Positions 46,280 to 58,085 of a DNA stretch of 64,000 bases are shown piece by piece. The position numbers and the translations under genes were made by a program. The notes under the pieces are model-generated. The model did not search any database. It was not told the DNA's origin and saw only the letters and a program-made list of their open reading frames with translations. How positions within the stretch are numbered: position 1 is the first letter of the stretch; each line of letters starts with the position of its first letter. Origin of the DNA: Earliella scabrosa (lineage: Eukaryota; Basidiomycota; Agaricomycetes; Polyporales; Polyporaceae); the NCBI GenBank assembly GCA_022605405.1, contig JABYQQ010000012.1, positions 1,178,001 through 1,242,000 on the forward strand, given 5' to 3'.

Positions 46280-49200
46280 CTACTCGTTCCATCTGCACAG
46301 AAGAACGAACGCGAGGCGGTGAGTCACTCGGAGAACCACACAACAGCAGCCAGAGCACAATCTGCACTTACGCGACCAAGAACATGCACGCCACCCCGAA
46401 AAACATCGCGGCGAACTATCAAACAACAACGTGAGCACGAAACGCGGTCCAACACAATAGACAGTGTCTGATGGAGGGGGCAATCACCTCGCGTAGCGCT
46501 TGCTTGCCGCTTTTGCTATCCTCCAGCAATCTGTCAGGCGTGTGTGCATCATCAGACAAGGGCGACGCGCGCGCGCACTGGAGAATGGAAACGACGGCAC
46601 AGGAGCCGGACGTACGTGGGCAATACCGCCACCGCGCCGATGTACATGAACCCTCCTGCGACAAAAGGGATCACCTGCAGCGAGGTCCCTGTCAGCGTCT
46701 CCGGCACGGATACTTGGAATGGGTGGGACGTACGAGGTCTGCTAGCTGGACAGTCGTCCCGAGGAGCCCAGCTGCGGTTTGCCGGAGTGCGTCGGCAAAG
46801 TTGGTGATCTCGCTCTCCACCTCCGCAGCGGCAGACAGGTTGCGGATGCCGATTCCCATGAACGTGCTGCAAACATCGTTGTCCTCAGCTCATGCCACGA
46901 AAAAAATGATCATTTTTCCTCACCCAACCTGTCGCGACATAACGCCACGGTGAGACGGAGTCAGTCAGAGTCCGCGGGTATCAGCGTATCACCAGGGCAC
47001 AGGAACAGATGCAGCCTCGCGGTGCCGCACAAACCGCGAGCAGAAGGGACAGGGACACGAGTTAAGTTGACGTACGAATGCACCGATGGCGGTCAGGAAC
47101 TGCGACTGCATGGCCTGCTTCTTAGTGAACCCGCTCCGGATGAGGATCGAGTAGTCCGCGATCTCGTGCGGGATCTCGTGCGCAAAGCACGCGAGGGTCG
47201 TCGTCGCGCCGATGAGAGGAGAAGAGTAGAACGACGCGGCCATGCTGTGAGAGAATTTCGCCTAGTGAGCAGAGCGACGCGAACGTGCGATGGGCAGGCG
47301 ACGGTCAGAGTTGAGAACCGGGACGTACGCGAGCCCATCAGTTCTGTGAAGAGGCACGCCGGCGTACAGAAAATTCCGTCAGTGTGAAGTCGTGCAAGAC
47401 AAGGGAAGGGCGCTCTCACATGTTGTGGACAAAGTCGCCGAAGAGGTTCAGGTAGGCCGACAGTTTGGATGTTTGCTTCGGGGCGTCGTGGACCACGCCA
47501 TTCCCGTTCGCCTCGTGCTTGTCGCTCTTCTCGGTACCCCGAGATTTGAGCCCGTTGGCGGAAGGCGCAGAGACGGCCGTCGAGTGCCCGTTTGAGTGGC
47601 CGTTCGAGTGTCCGTTTGAATGCTCGACCGAGCCGTTGCTGTGCGAGTGAGAATGGCTGTGCGAGTGCCCGTTTTCCTCGTCTCCACCCAGCACTCGAAG
47701 CGTCTTCTCCATCATGAAGAACGACGCAAAGCCGATGAAGATGCCCAGCCTGCGACATCCACATCCCGTTAACCACCTGACATTAGGATCGCCCAAGGGG
47801 ATCGGCATACCCGATCAAGATATTGCGCTTCTCCTCGACCATCACGAAGTGCACGCCCTCATCCTGGTGCTCACCCATGAACGAATGAGGGACGAGGTGG
47901 AGGAACACATCGGATAGAAGGCCGCCCGTCTGCAATGCAACGCGCAACTGATGAAAAACAGCGGTGAAATATCGGGGAGGGAGAGACGTACCGCGAATGC
48001 GGTCATGGTGTTCAGGGTGTTTGGATTGATTTGCGCGGGGATGAACGCAAGGATGAAGTTGGGGACCCTGCACGCATATGGACGGCATCGCGGCAACGAC
48101 CACATCAGTGTGAGGAAACGCATAAGAGAGGAGAGGATGCGCGTAGCGCGGTACGGACGAGGAGATGTAGAACGTTCCAAGGACTGCCAAAAGGGAGGAC
48201 GTCAGTCATTACTCTATCACAGGATGCTGGAGGGGGATAGGAGACACGGGAGAGAGACGGCATCGGGATTTTCATGCACGTTCGTCTGAAACAATAGAAC
48301 AGAGTCCTGCCGAAGAAGGCCAATATCTGAGCAAGGAGACCGGCTCCTGTGGATATCATATAGACGAGTGTGAGACAGTAAGGGCCACGCCGGTGGAATG
48401 CGGCATCGGAGTCCAGAAACTAAGATGACCATATGCGCATTTCGGAAGGAGATCAGAAAGCTCACAACTCCAGCACATCTCTGCAGACCGTCATTCATTA
48501 CAGTCTATCCATGTTCCACCCATGCCCAGCGGGGTATTGTTTGACCACAAGGGTCCGAGTGCTTGTGAGATTGCAGACAAGAGGGCCAGTCATGGTAAGC
48601 TGCCAGGACTGGGATACACCCGTCCTACCCAGTCCTGGAACGAAGTCTCCAGCCGGCTAGGACGCAATTTCAAGGCAGTGAAAGGTCCTAACCGACTGGC
48701 AAATCTCGTACGTATACTTCCTGAAACTTAAGCTGTCGGCTCCGAGCCCTCACGCACGGGCGGTCGATGCAGATGAGCCCTCTCGCGATGCTCAAGTGCT
48801 GCCAGTGCATTGACCGAGTGCAACACTCACCAGACGCCTAACGTCGAGCTCTGCCTATTCGTCCATTATGATTTCTGGTTCGGAAGCGTGTCCAATTCGT
48901 CTGGTGACGAGAAGTTGAGACGAGATTACACGGACGTTGCAACTGGGCCTCTGTCTCCCTGCCTCCTTGGATCCACAGATGCATCGACCCCTCCGACTGG
49001 CTACGGGACACCAGAGACCGGTTCAAACGACACATCACGTACCAGAGTTCCAGCCAGGACCAAAGGGGAACAGCCATGAAAAGACCTTCCGCATGATGGG
49101 TGACTGCGCGGACTCGAGTTCCTCCTTGAGCGCGCTCAGCTGCTGCACGGGGGCGCATAAATGGACGTCCGCGTTCTGCACGCATGGGTGCGTTGACGAT

Positions 49201-49424
49201 GGGGCGGCCAGAGGCGGCGATGGGAGGATTAGGTCAACACCGGGCGTATTTGAGGTGGTTCGCACTGTCACACGTGCGACCATTCAGTCGGCTCGGGAAA
49301 GCACACGTACCGACACGACCAGGGGCGTTTTCTCGACCTCGGACACAATTGTGTTTCCCACAGCGAGAGTAACGGCGAGCGCGACGAGGAGCAGCGTGCG
49401 GCGGCAGGAGCGTAGACTGGACAT
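46280..49424 (-). CDS. ZIP-family zinc transporter, Yke4/SLC39A7 type
   Basis: Moves Zn2+ into the cytosol, by homology from the ER/secretory pathway. Start at 49424: signal-anchor MSSLRSCRRTLLLVALAVTLAV. Then the conserved FSWLFPFGPGWNS, GTFYISS, PNFILAFIPAQINPNTLN, GGLLSDVFLHLVPHSFMGEH (TM2), NILIGLGIFIGFASFFMMEK, and a cytosolic loop very rich in His (about 47560-47700, alternating HS/NGHS). TM4/TM5 carry HNMTDGLAMAASF and the zinc motif HEIPHEIADYSILIRSG. The last exon is only WNE plus stop (46280-46289), after MFFGVACMFLVA; the family tail LVAWNE supports this splice. One intron (48184-49042) is 859 nt, about 15 times its neighbours. Divergent from the HD gene. Confidence 0.9.
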
Positions 49425-49629
49425 GGTCGTTGGCGATGGCAGGAGTGATCGAGGCGGCGCTCCCGTAGCGCCCGGTCTATACGAGCGCCTCCCCGCCTCG
49501 CGGAGCGCGTCGTGGTGTGTAGACGCCTGTTCTGCGCCTGTCCATCCTCTTCGCTGCCATGCAAGCACCGGTGCTGACTGTGCTCACCACGCGGTGACAA
49601 CAACGCATTTTTCTTTGACTGCAACCACC
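49425..49629. promoter_or_regulatory. Divergent promoter region, ZIP / HD phosphohydrolase
   Basis: A 205-bp gap between two opposite start codons forces a compact shared promoter. No TATA box was seen. Confidence 0.5.
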
Positions 49630-50577
49630 ATGTCTGCATACCCAATCCAGGAGGAGGCCATCGTCGTCGCCGCCGCGGAAAAGCTCATGGTCGACACCAT
49701 GGCAAGATATGACCCGTCCCACGACGCGTACCATGGTTGGTGCCATCCTCCCCTTGTCGCCCAGAACTCCGACAAGTTCGACTTAACACGACCACCCCCG
49801 CAGTACAACGCGTCAGAAGGACCGCGTTGCAGCTCGCGCGCACTGTGTCCACGACACTTCCGGATGACAAGAAGCCAGATCTGCTCACGATCGAGCTCGC
49901 CGCCCTCCTACACGACGTTCTGGACAAGAAATACGTGTCAATGGAAGAGGCTGCAGACCCTTACGCGTTTTTCCTCCCGTTCTTCCAGAAGGCCGCGTCA
50001 GAGAGCGGTTTGGACCTCGTGAAGGACGGACGGGCGCGTGCCATTGCGCGGATTGTGGATAACGTCTCCTGGAGCACGGAGAAGAAGAGGCTTGCGGCTG
50101 GACAGATCGAGGACTGGCATAGACAATGCATTGAGTTGCATTGCGTGCAGGACGCGGATCGTCTGGACGCTATCGGCGCGTTTGGTGAGTGCAAATGGGT
50201 GCAGTGTTGTCTCCTTCCCGCTGTGACGATGTCCTGTATCAGGTATCGTTCGTTGCGCGGCGTACAGTGCTGTTACGAATCAGTAAGCAGTTTGCTGTTA
50301 GATGAATGACGATACACCTGACCGGGCTGTTCGCCAGTACTCTGCACGTCCCTAAGGGTGACCCGAATTACGACGCCTCAGCTATTGCACACTTCTATGA
50401 CAAGTTGCTGCACATCAGGGAACGCCTCAAAACAGAACCAGGAAAAAAGCTCGCAGAGAGGCGACACCAGCTGGTATGTCCGTTATACGTCGTGACTCTG
50501 ATAGGTTGTCGATGAATGTTTTGTAGATGCTTGATTTCCTTGGGGCGATTGACGAGGAGTATGATGTGCGCCTGTAG
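49630..50577 (+). CDS. HD-domain metal-dependent phosphohydrolase
   Basis: Member of the HD superfamily; a hydrolase of nucleotides or related phosphates is likely, substrate unknown. Start at 49630 (MSAYPIQEEAIVVAAAEKLM). Exon 1 ends in DAYH at 49735; exon 2 begins VQRVRRTALQLART (49804). Metal ligands: His in SHDAYHVQRV, the HD pair in AALLHDVLDKKY, and Asp in CVQDADRLDAIGAFGI. Later exons give IVRCAAYSAVTN, HTLHVPKGDPNYDASAIAHF and KLAERRHQLMLDFLGAIDEEYDVRL, then stop. About 230 residues; full-length for the YedJ/Yiem group of small HD proteins. Convergent with the first PP2C gene. Confidence 0.88.
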
Positions 50578-51067
50578 TCCGCTGCCACTCTTGTGCCACG
50601 TAAACTGTATCAGTTCGTGACAGCCGACAATGTGATCAGGATGTTCTCTATGCAGGTACCCTCGCTCCCTACAACACCATGCGCTGTCACATGCAGAAAA
50701 CCTGCCAGCGTGTGAAGCGGATATTCCTTCACTGGCGACCAATAGTATTAGATGTCCTCGCGGATGTCTTCCAGGGGCCCCTCGGCCCACTGGTCACTCT
50801 TCAGATACGCTAATCCGATGACGAGAGTCACATCGAGAAAAGAGTAACAAGAACCAGAACCCAGGCTCGTTCCACTGTGTGTGTCTAAGAACTGCTCGCA
50901 GTACCGATACTCAATCTGGAGTACAGAGTTTCGACCATGGTTATCTCGTTGTACGTAGTTCAAACGGGTTATGTAGACTCAACGTGATTCTGACTGTGTC
51001 CACTGCAACCGTGCCAGGTTGCAAACACTCTGAGTATAGTAGGTGGCGAGCAACCATTACATGTTGG
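50578..51067. other. Convergent intergenic region
   Basis: This lies between the stop codons of the HD gene and the first PP2C gene. A minus-strand frame of 71 codons (50748-50963) has no domain features. Nothing else was seen. Confidence 0.45.
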
Positions 51068-52492
51068 TTACAGAGGGTACAGTACAATGGACGTATCGTC
51101 AACGTAGAACGGTGTCTCCGAAGCACTTCTCTTCGCGAGCAATGCTTGGTCCAGCATCATCTCCAGCCTGTCCGTGTTAACTCCCCCAATCAGGTTCCCC
51201 AAGACGTCGACGGCCCTGTTACCTTCCGATGCACTCCATTGTGGATCAACGCTATGACCGAGAGTGTTCTCGACAGCAGGGTCGACGGTGTCTTGCAGAA
51301 GTTTCGCGATCACATCGCATACATCTGCTCCGCTGCTGGTGCCCCGGCGGAAGACCATGTAGCCATCGACCAAGAGGTCCACCCCATCCGAGAACACCGC
51401 GATGACTGGCTTATCATCCCACAAGGGCTGCAGATCCGTGAATTGGACCGACGGCGTGGCGATCACATATGGCGGCGTTTTGATTCGCTCGGGAATGCCT
51501 TCCAACGGCAGCGACCCGGTGTGGGGCAGGTGCACGAAGAGGCGGCTAAGGTAGGTCGAGGGGAGCTTAAGCGAGAAGTCGCCGATGGCTGCGTAGGATC
51601 CGTTGTATCAATGTTTACTCTTCTACGGACGGACGGTTATGCGCGTACCTCGCGGGAGCATGAGCCAGCCGACCATGCGGCCATTCTCTACCACTCCGGT
51701 CTCATCCGCTGGATGTGCCGCAATCGCGCGCGCGCGTTCCTCTGGGTCGTCGAGGGTGTGAGCCTTGCACAGTCTTTGAGCACGTCGAGTGCCATCCGAG
51801 TCTGCCGTCGAGAGCACTGTGCACGGATATCAGCAGCTGCGTACTAGTGACTGGGACAATGCTCTACACACCGACGCTAGAGTCGCCGACTCCTAGACCC
51901 CAACAGAAGCGGTGGGTGACATTGACGAGCGCTGCAGCAAGCGTCGTTCCGTTGAAAGCCGGTAGTAGTTCCGCAATGTGACTTTGAGCGAGCACCCGAG
52001 CTTGCTCTATCTTTAGGGAGCCTGGATCGGGGCAGATGGACTGAATCTGATCCCCAATCTCTGCGTCGAACGCCTCCACCTCGCGGGTGAGCATCGCTGC
52101 GATGACGGGTTCGGCCTGTGTCATGTTGGTCCGGTCGAGCTGGCCATGCAGTTCATCTGTGATGAGACTAGCTAGAGCATCACGAATGCGAGTTGAAAGC
52201 ATCCTCGCGGTGCGGTCGGCGGTGGTTGGCCCCCCGTGCCCTGCAAGCGAGGTGTGGCGTGAGCCTTCTGTTCACAAAAGAAATGACGCCAGTGCGCCGA
52301 GAGATACTTACCATCGCAAACCGCCATGAAGATCCAACGTTGACCATGAATGTCCCAGTCCTCGGTAACCACACGGTCTTCGTTCTTCTTGCCATGGTAC
52401 GGTTGGAATGTGACGCTGTGGACGCCGGCGGCAGTGATAGCCGATGTGTAGAACGCGGAGAGTCGCGCACGAATGTCTTCGAGCGTCGACAT
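51068..52492 (-). CDS. PP2C-type (PPM) protein phosphatase, copy 1
   Basis: Metal-dependent Ser/Thr phosphatase by family. Start at 52492 (MSTLEDIRARLSAFYTSA). Motifs: KKNEDRVV, FMAVCDG|GHGG (a small intron splits the DGHGG metal motif), GTTLAAAL, GVGDSS, AIGDFSLKLP, IAVFSDGVDLLVDG and YVDDTSIVL near the stop at 51068. The metal-coordinating Asp residues of DGHGG, SDG and DD are visible; GDSR, normally ending in Arg, reads GDSS. It resembles the PDP-like branch in layout (about 400 residues). Exon edges in the middle (51550-51860) are approximate. Its tandem partner is at 53267-54745. Confidence 0.82.
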
Positions 52493-53266
52493 GGTGGGCG
52501 CGAATGATCACCGGCAGACCACTGTCGTCCTTCTTATCAACCTCCCGTTCTCCTTGTAGGCGCTGCCGCATCAGACGGGCCGCCCCTTCCTCAGACAGTG
52601 AGAATCCGGGGATATGTCCGGTGCCGCCACCCTTGCGGTCAGACTCTGGAAGCACTGCCAGCCGGTGTATTCGACAGAAGTCCAGGACGTAGCCGATGTT
52701 GCATGAGCATTCTGCGCCACTGTCCACAACCCTAGGCCCTCACACGAGCTCATAGGGCATCGAGGGTGTACCCTCGACCCAGGGTCGCATTGGTGCCGTA
52801 TTGCCGAAGAGAAGTCTGTGAACATTGCCCTATCAGCTGTGAGCTTTGAGTCCGGTGATCTTCCCAGCGACAACGCCATCGCCCAAGAGCAACGCCCTGA
52901 CAAGATCAGAGTCACAAACGCAGTAGAGTGTTGCTTGGTGCGTTGCCTGTTGATGAGAGATGGCGGATGACACTGCGTCATACAAGGCCAAACACAGGCT
53001 ACGCGGAACCGACCACGATAAGTACTGGGCTAGGTGTGAAGCGCTGGAATACGAGACCTTGCATACCGGCCCTACACATGATGGTTGTAAAGAGGGGAAC
53101 ATTGGCGATCAGGTCGCTTCAGCGCGATAGAGACGTATAGCAGGAGTGAAAGCCCTATATTCGAATCCAAGATACGGAGGGTTCACGGTCGGAGTATGTG
53201 ATGGCTACAGAAGAGGTGAGGCATAATACAGATCTAGGTGCGCGTACATGTGGGTATATTGATACA
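52493..53266. other. Gap between the two PP2C copies
   Basis: 774 bp containing the copy 1 promoter and the copy 2 3' end. Minus-strand frames (52571-52981, 52833-53102) lack PP2C or other motifs. No repeat was recognised. Confidence 0.4.
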
Positions 53267-54745
53267 TCAAGTGGCGTCCATAGCCCTGGTCGAAGGCGGG
53301 GCAATGAGAGCGTCTGTGAGAGAGCAGATTACAATGGAAGTGTCGTCAATATAGAGTTCGGGACAGCCATGCCTGTCAGCGAGCAAGTGCTGGTCCAAGA
53401 CCATCTGTAGGATGTTGGTACTTCTCCCGCCGACGAGATTGCCGAGGATGTCCACGGCCCTGTTGCTTGCGCTGCCGCTCCATCGTAGATCGATTGGATA
53501 GCCAAAAAGTTCCTCGACACCCTCATCCACGTCGTCCTGCAAGAGAACTGCCAACATGCGAGATGGCACGATGTAGGATGACCTCCATGGCGTAAGATAC
53601 TTGCAGTGATTTACAAGGTTGTCAACGCCGTCTGAGTACAGCATCAAGAACGGATTTAGATGCCACAAGGGTTCGAGGTCGACGAAGCACACCGAGGGAT
53701 CCGCGGTTAGGTATGGCGGAGAGATGATGCGTTTTATGAAGGACTCCTTGACGCGAGGTTTCCCAACGGCGGACATGAAGCGAAAGAGATAGTTGGAGTA
53801 AGCGGGGTGGAGCTTGAATGGAAAATCACCGATTGCTGCCAGGTGGAACGTTAAGATCGACATGATCGCAAGCGAGGCAGCACGGAAACACTCACCTCTC
53901 GAGAGTCCAATAGAGCCCAGCAACCGACCTTTCTCGACCGCATCCTTCTCAGCGGGATGGCGCCTCAGCACCCTCCTACGCTCGTGTCGATTGTCCACTA
54001 AAGAGTGTCGCGAACACAATTCAAGAGCGCAACGTCTGCCATCCGCATCTGCGGTTGACAAGGCTGGTACCGGGAGTCAGTTCGTCATGGTGGCGATCAT
54101 AGATGTGGCGTACTGACCAACAGTTGAGTCACCCACATTGATGGCCCACATGAGTTTGTGCTCGAGGTGCACTAACGCAGCAGCAAGGGTAGTGCCGGCA
54201 CATGCCCGCGCAAACACGTCTGGATATTCCTGGATAATGGAACATGCCTGCTTCTTCGAGAGCTGTGTGGGATCCGGACAGATAGTCCTGACGACATACC
54301 CTAGCTCATGGTCGAAGTTGCGGATACATCGCCTGAGCTCGGACGAGATGAACTCCGCTCTCTTGAGCATGCCCTCGCGGTCGAATTGTCCACGTAGCTC
54401 GACTTCTGCCAGATGTTTGAGCGTATCACGTACACGGCTAGGTAGGTGGGAGGCTGTATGTCTGGCTGTGCTTGCTCCTCCGTGGCCTAGCGTACCAGAG
54501 GCCAAGGGTCAGCCAGTCGAACTGTGACCTGGAGTTGGGAATAGTGACGCACCATCGCATACAGCCAGCAACAACCATGTCTCTCCATGCACAGATATAT
54601 TCTGAACGACCAGACGGTCCTGGTTGCTGCGAATGGCGAGGGGTTGGAACGTGACAGCGTGCACTTCAGCACCCAGCCCTACGTCAAGTGTCTTGCTTGT
54701 GCAGTACTTCGTCAATCTTGCGCGTACCTCTTCAAAGGTGGCCAT
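53267..54745 (-). CDS. PP2C-type (PPM) protein phosphatase, copy 2
   Basis: Tandem paralog of the gene at 51068-52492, same strand. Start at 54745 (MATFEEVRARLTKYCTSK). Matching blocks: RSNQDRLV, LLAVCDG|GHGG, PDPTQLSKKQA, GTTLAAALVHL, NVGDSTVG, AIGDFPFKLHP, LMLYSDGVDNLVNHC, RAVDILGNLVGG, YIDDTSIVI. Intron positions are shared, including the split DGHGG. GDSR reads GDST. Compared with copy 1 the body is similar throughout, but the protein ends later (DALIAPPSTRAMDAT). Divergent from Tan1 with 236 bp between starts. Confidence 0.83.
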
Positions 54746-54981
54746 AGAAGACAGAGGTGAGTGCCACAGCCAAAAGATGCAGTTCCCTCATTCCATTTTG
54801 TGAGAAATGTAGCGGTGAGCACAGTCTGACGGACACACCGCCCAACATGATGATGATGTTCACAAGTCAAGGTGCGCCATGAGCGTCTACAGTTTATGCC
54901 TTCCAAAATTACCGCTGTTCCGCACTCATCTTGGCTCCTCTACATCTCCCCACTAAGTAACATCCCACGTCTGGAGACTGC
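54746..54981. promoter_or_regulatory. Divergent promoter region, PP2C copy 2 / Tan1
   Basis: A compact gap of 236 bp between opposite start codons. It includes an ATGATGATG stretch near 54847-54855 and is otherwise featureless. Confidence 0.4.
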
Positions 54982-56253
54982 ATGTCGGAGGGCAAGCGGA
55001 AAGCGGAGGGAAGAGATAAAGGACGGAGACGGTTTCGTCCGGTGAGTATCATTCAGACAATGTATCTACCATCCTATAAGATCCTTCGATATGTAGGATG
55101 GCACACCCATCTGGGGCCAACGTAGTATCGACGGTCCTGGTGTATGGGTGACCTGTGTGAAGGGGAAGGAAAAGCAAACAGTGGGAGAGCTATACGACCT
55201 GTTTGAATCGGTGAGCCAGTCGTGAAAACCTATTAGCGACTGAACTTGAAGCTCACTTCGACCGGGGCCAACTGCTTCCTAGCTCGCCAATCAGCTATGG
55301 CCCACCGAGTCCGAGGGGAAAGAAGAAGCTGATCATTCAGACGAAGAGGAGGGTGGCCGAGCAGACGATCTCGAGAAGCAGATCGCAAAGGAGGTAGCAT
55401 CTATGAAGCGGCCGCGGAGAGAGACAAGGTTCGGTATGTCCCATTGCACACAGTGTGATGCCCATGCTAACCCACTGTAGCTAATTGCCAGACCAACACG
55501 CCCTGCGGTAGGCCTTTCTGCCCAACCTGTTTTGAATGCGCCCGCTCACCGGCACTTCGCAGTCGTATTCATCTCGTGCAAGCCACCAGTAGATCCAGTC
55601 CTGCTGGTGACGACTCACGTTCAGAACATCGTGAATACGGGAGTGACCCAAACGAGGTATGTCGCAAATGGTCGGTCTGGATGATTGCGGTCTGAACGTA
55701 ATTCCCAGGTATACTCAGCGACTGACTCCAGTGTCGGCGAGCTGTGTCGCGAACATCCCCGAGATTCAATCCCAACTTACGCGTATCATCAAGGAGACTC
55801 TGTCCGCCGAGCCCGAGAGGAAGTTTTCGGTGGGCACTGAGATGTATTATGCGAGAACGTACCACCGCTCACTCGCCCGCTTTGCAGTACAAAATCGAGC
55901 TGCGGATGCGCAATCACAATACGCTCAAACGAGACAAACTCATCCCAGAGCTGGCTAAATGCGTACCGGAAGGGCATACTGTATCGCTCGATAATCCAGA
56001 ACTATTCATCCTCGTTGAGATCTTCAAGGTATGTGATTTCATGCCGTTGCCTTTGCCGCTGGGTCTCACTCTCAGTAACAAGAGCGTATGCGGGATCAGC
56101 GTAGTGAAGGACTACTACAAGCTTCAGAAGTTCAACGTGATGGAGATCGCCAATGCCCGCAATCTGCGAGAAGAACACGCAGACGGGCGAGTCTCCGACA
56201 AGACGCAGGAAGATCCCTCTACCTTGGCAACACCAGCACCTGAGGAGAGTTGA
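54982..56253 (+). CDS. TAN1: tRNA acetyltransferase adaptor Tan1 (THUMPD1)
   Basis: THUMP-domain RNA-binding partner of the Kre33/NAT10 acetyltransferase for ac4C in serine and leucine tRNAs. Start at 54982 (MSEGKRKAEGRDKGRRRFRP). Then DGTPIWGQRSIDGPGVWVTC, an acidic linker, VVFISCKPPVDPVLLVTTHV, TQRLTPVSASCVANIPEI, and the THUMP core YKIELRMRNHNTLKRDKLIP, VSLDNPELFILVEIFK, VCGISVVKDYYKLQKFNVME. The tail is Glu-rich (STLATPAPEES, stop 56251-56253). About 300 residues; all parts complete. Several 50-60 nt introns. Confidence 0.93.
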
Positions 56254-56616
56254 GATTGGCTAGACACAAGGGCGAGGGAGAAGAGTGTACACCTGCTGTA
56301 CATGTAGTTAGACGTCATCTGTACGATTCGAATCTATCCGTGCATCGCCAGTCCAGAGTGGGCGCTACACGTATATACCATCAAGTACCATCGGCTGTCT
56401 AGCGATCTTGTCACAAACCTCCAGCTGCGCTTCAAGTCACCCGTTCTCGCATCATCCTGCTCTGTCTCCACAACTCACAACCCGACGAGGGCTCACGACG
56501 CGCACGAAGTCTAGAGTCTCTGCGTCTTCCACATCAACTCGATTGTACCAACCTAACAGGCCATCTCGCACCTTCCTCCTTGCAACTCCTTCACACCCTA
56601 CGCATCCTACGCAACC
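56254..56616. other. Intergenic region, Tan1 to capping protein beta
   Basis: 3' UTR of Tan1 and upstream region of the capping protein gene. No gene is supported; a CATCCTACG-like tandem motif lies just before the next start. Confidence 0.4.
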
Positions 56617-57756
56617 ATGGGCGACCTCGTAGACTCGATGCTTGATCTTATGCGGCGTCTCCCGCCGACGCATGTGGAGGAGAATGTTGCCTCCCTTGTG
56701 GCAATGTGTCCAGATTATGCGGATGACCTCCTTGGCAGTGTCGACCAGCCGCTGAAGGTGATGACGGATCGGGCTACAGGGAAGGAGTACCTTGCGTGCG
56801 ACTACAACAGGGACGGAGATAGCTATCGGTACGTGGCCGTCTATCATGCGCCAGACCACTCCTGCCGGACAAAGGCACCAGGATGGCATGCTCACGCATG
56901 TTGCAATCGTAGGTCACCATGGTCAAACGAGTACGATCCCCCGCTGGAGGACGGCACCACTCCGTCATCCAAGTTGCGCAAGCTTGAGATCACCGCAAAC
57001 GAGGCGTTCGACACCTACCGCGAGATGTGCGTCCGCGTGCACCACCTCAGTTTGTCTGACTGAGCGCCGCCAGGTACTACGAGGGTGGTGTATCATCCGT
57101 ATTCCTCTGGGACTTGGATGACGGTGGGTTTGCTGGAGTGGTATTGCTGAAGAAGAGTGCGTAGTCTGCCCTATCGACCCCTTCTCTGTCTGATCTGGAT
57201 GTACACTCGCAGCGCTCAACCCGCAGTCACCGGGCGAGCCTTCTGGCTCCTGGGACTCCATCCACGTCTTCGAGGCGGCTGAGCGCGGCAGACAGGCCCA
57301 CTACAAGCTCACTTCGACGATCATGCTGCAAATGGTCGACCGTTCGGCCTCGTCCCGAAGCAACAAAGAGGATGTCGTGAAGAGCAAGACTCTGAGCGCC
57401 GCCCCAGAACAGAATGATGCGAAGCGCGAAGGAGAGGTCACGCTGAGCGGAAGCATGACGCGTCAGACGGAGCAGGACTTCCCCCTGCAAGACCAGACGT
57501 CGCACATCACGAACACGGGGAAGATGATTGAGGAGATGGAGATCAAGATGCGCAATCTGCTGCAGGAGGTGTGTGTTCGCCCTCAGGCATGTACGGCGCG
57601 AGCTAACACTTTGCTTGTTGTCGCTTCATCTCCGTGTAGGTATACTTTGGCAAGACTCGCGATGTTGTCTTCGACCTGCGCTCTTTGGATGACTTGGAGA
57701 AGGCCCGAAGACAGCGAGAACTACAGAAGGAGCTGGTGGGCTTCATCAAACGGTGA
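56617..57756 (+). CDS. CAP2: F-actin capping protein beta subunit
   Basis: Caps barbed ends of actin filaments as a heterodimer with the alpha subunit. Start at 56617 ([20 protein letters not shown]). Conserved blocks in order: [147 protein letters not shown] and the actin-binding C-terminal tentacle. Five introns of about 50-70 nt. Stop 57754-57756. Complete and of normal length (about 285 residues), with an insert of about 30 residues ([20 protein letters not shown]) before GSMTRQ. Confidence 0.96.
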
Positions 57757-58085
57757 TGAATATTGTGGTGTATAGTGATCGCAGAAGTAATTGGTCTTGT
57801 ACAAACGCAATCTACGGGATGATGCCCTTCTCTTCGAGTTGAGATGGTGCAGACTTGGTCTGGACGCGTGACGCTATGTTGCCCCAATCGGGTATGTCAC
57901 GATCACACCGCGTAGGTTCGCGCGGTGGCGGTTGTGTCGCGTCTTTGTGGACCGTGTGGCTCACGCTCACGGGTGTCTCTCTCACTCACTCACTGCAACG
58001 ACCATTGCCTGCTTCTTGCATAACGACTAGTCCAAGCCAATCACACTTGTATCACCCGCTCTGTGCCAAGACTCAATCAAACATC
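57757..58085. other. Intergenic region, capping protein to Rtt106
   Basis: A 329-bp gap. The frame of the next gene stays open upstream to 57855, but that part lacks homology and includes a C/A-rich leader. No separate gene is supported. Confidence 0.4.

Noticed and set aside
48937..50022. 361-codon plus-strand frame across the ZIP/HD junction
   Set aside because: It crosses the ZIP 5' exons in antisense and then the HD gene in the wrong frame; no domain of its own.
52571..53102. Possible third PP2C copy between the pair
   Set aside because: I looked for DGHGG, GDS and SDG motifs in these frames and found none.
57855..58085. Upstream N-terminal extension of Rtt106
   Set aside because: Open but unlike the family; the ATG at 58086 gives the conserved N-terminus.
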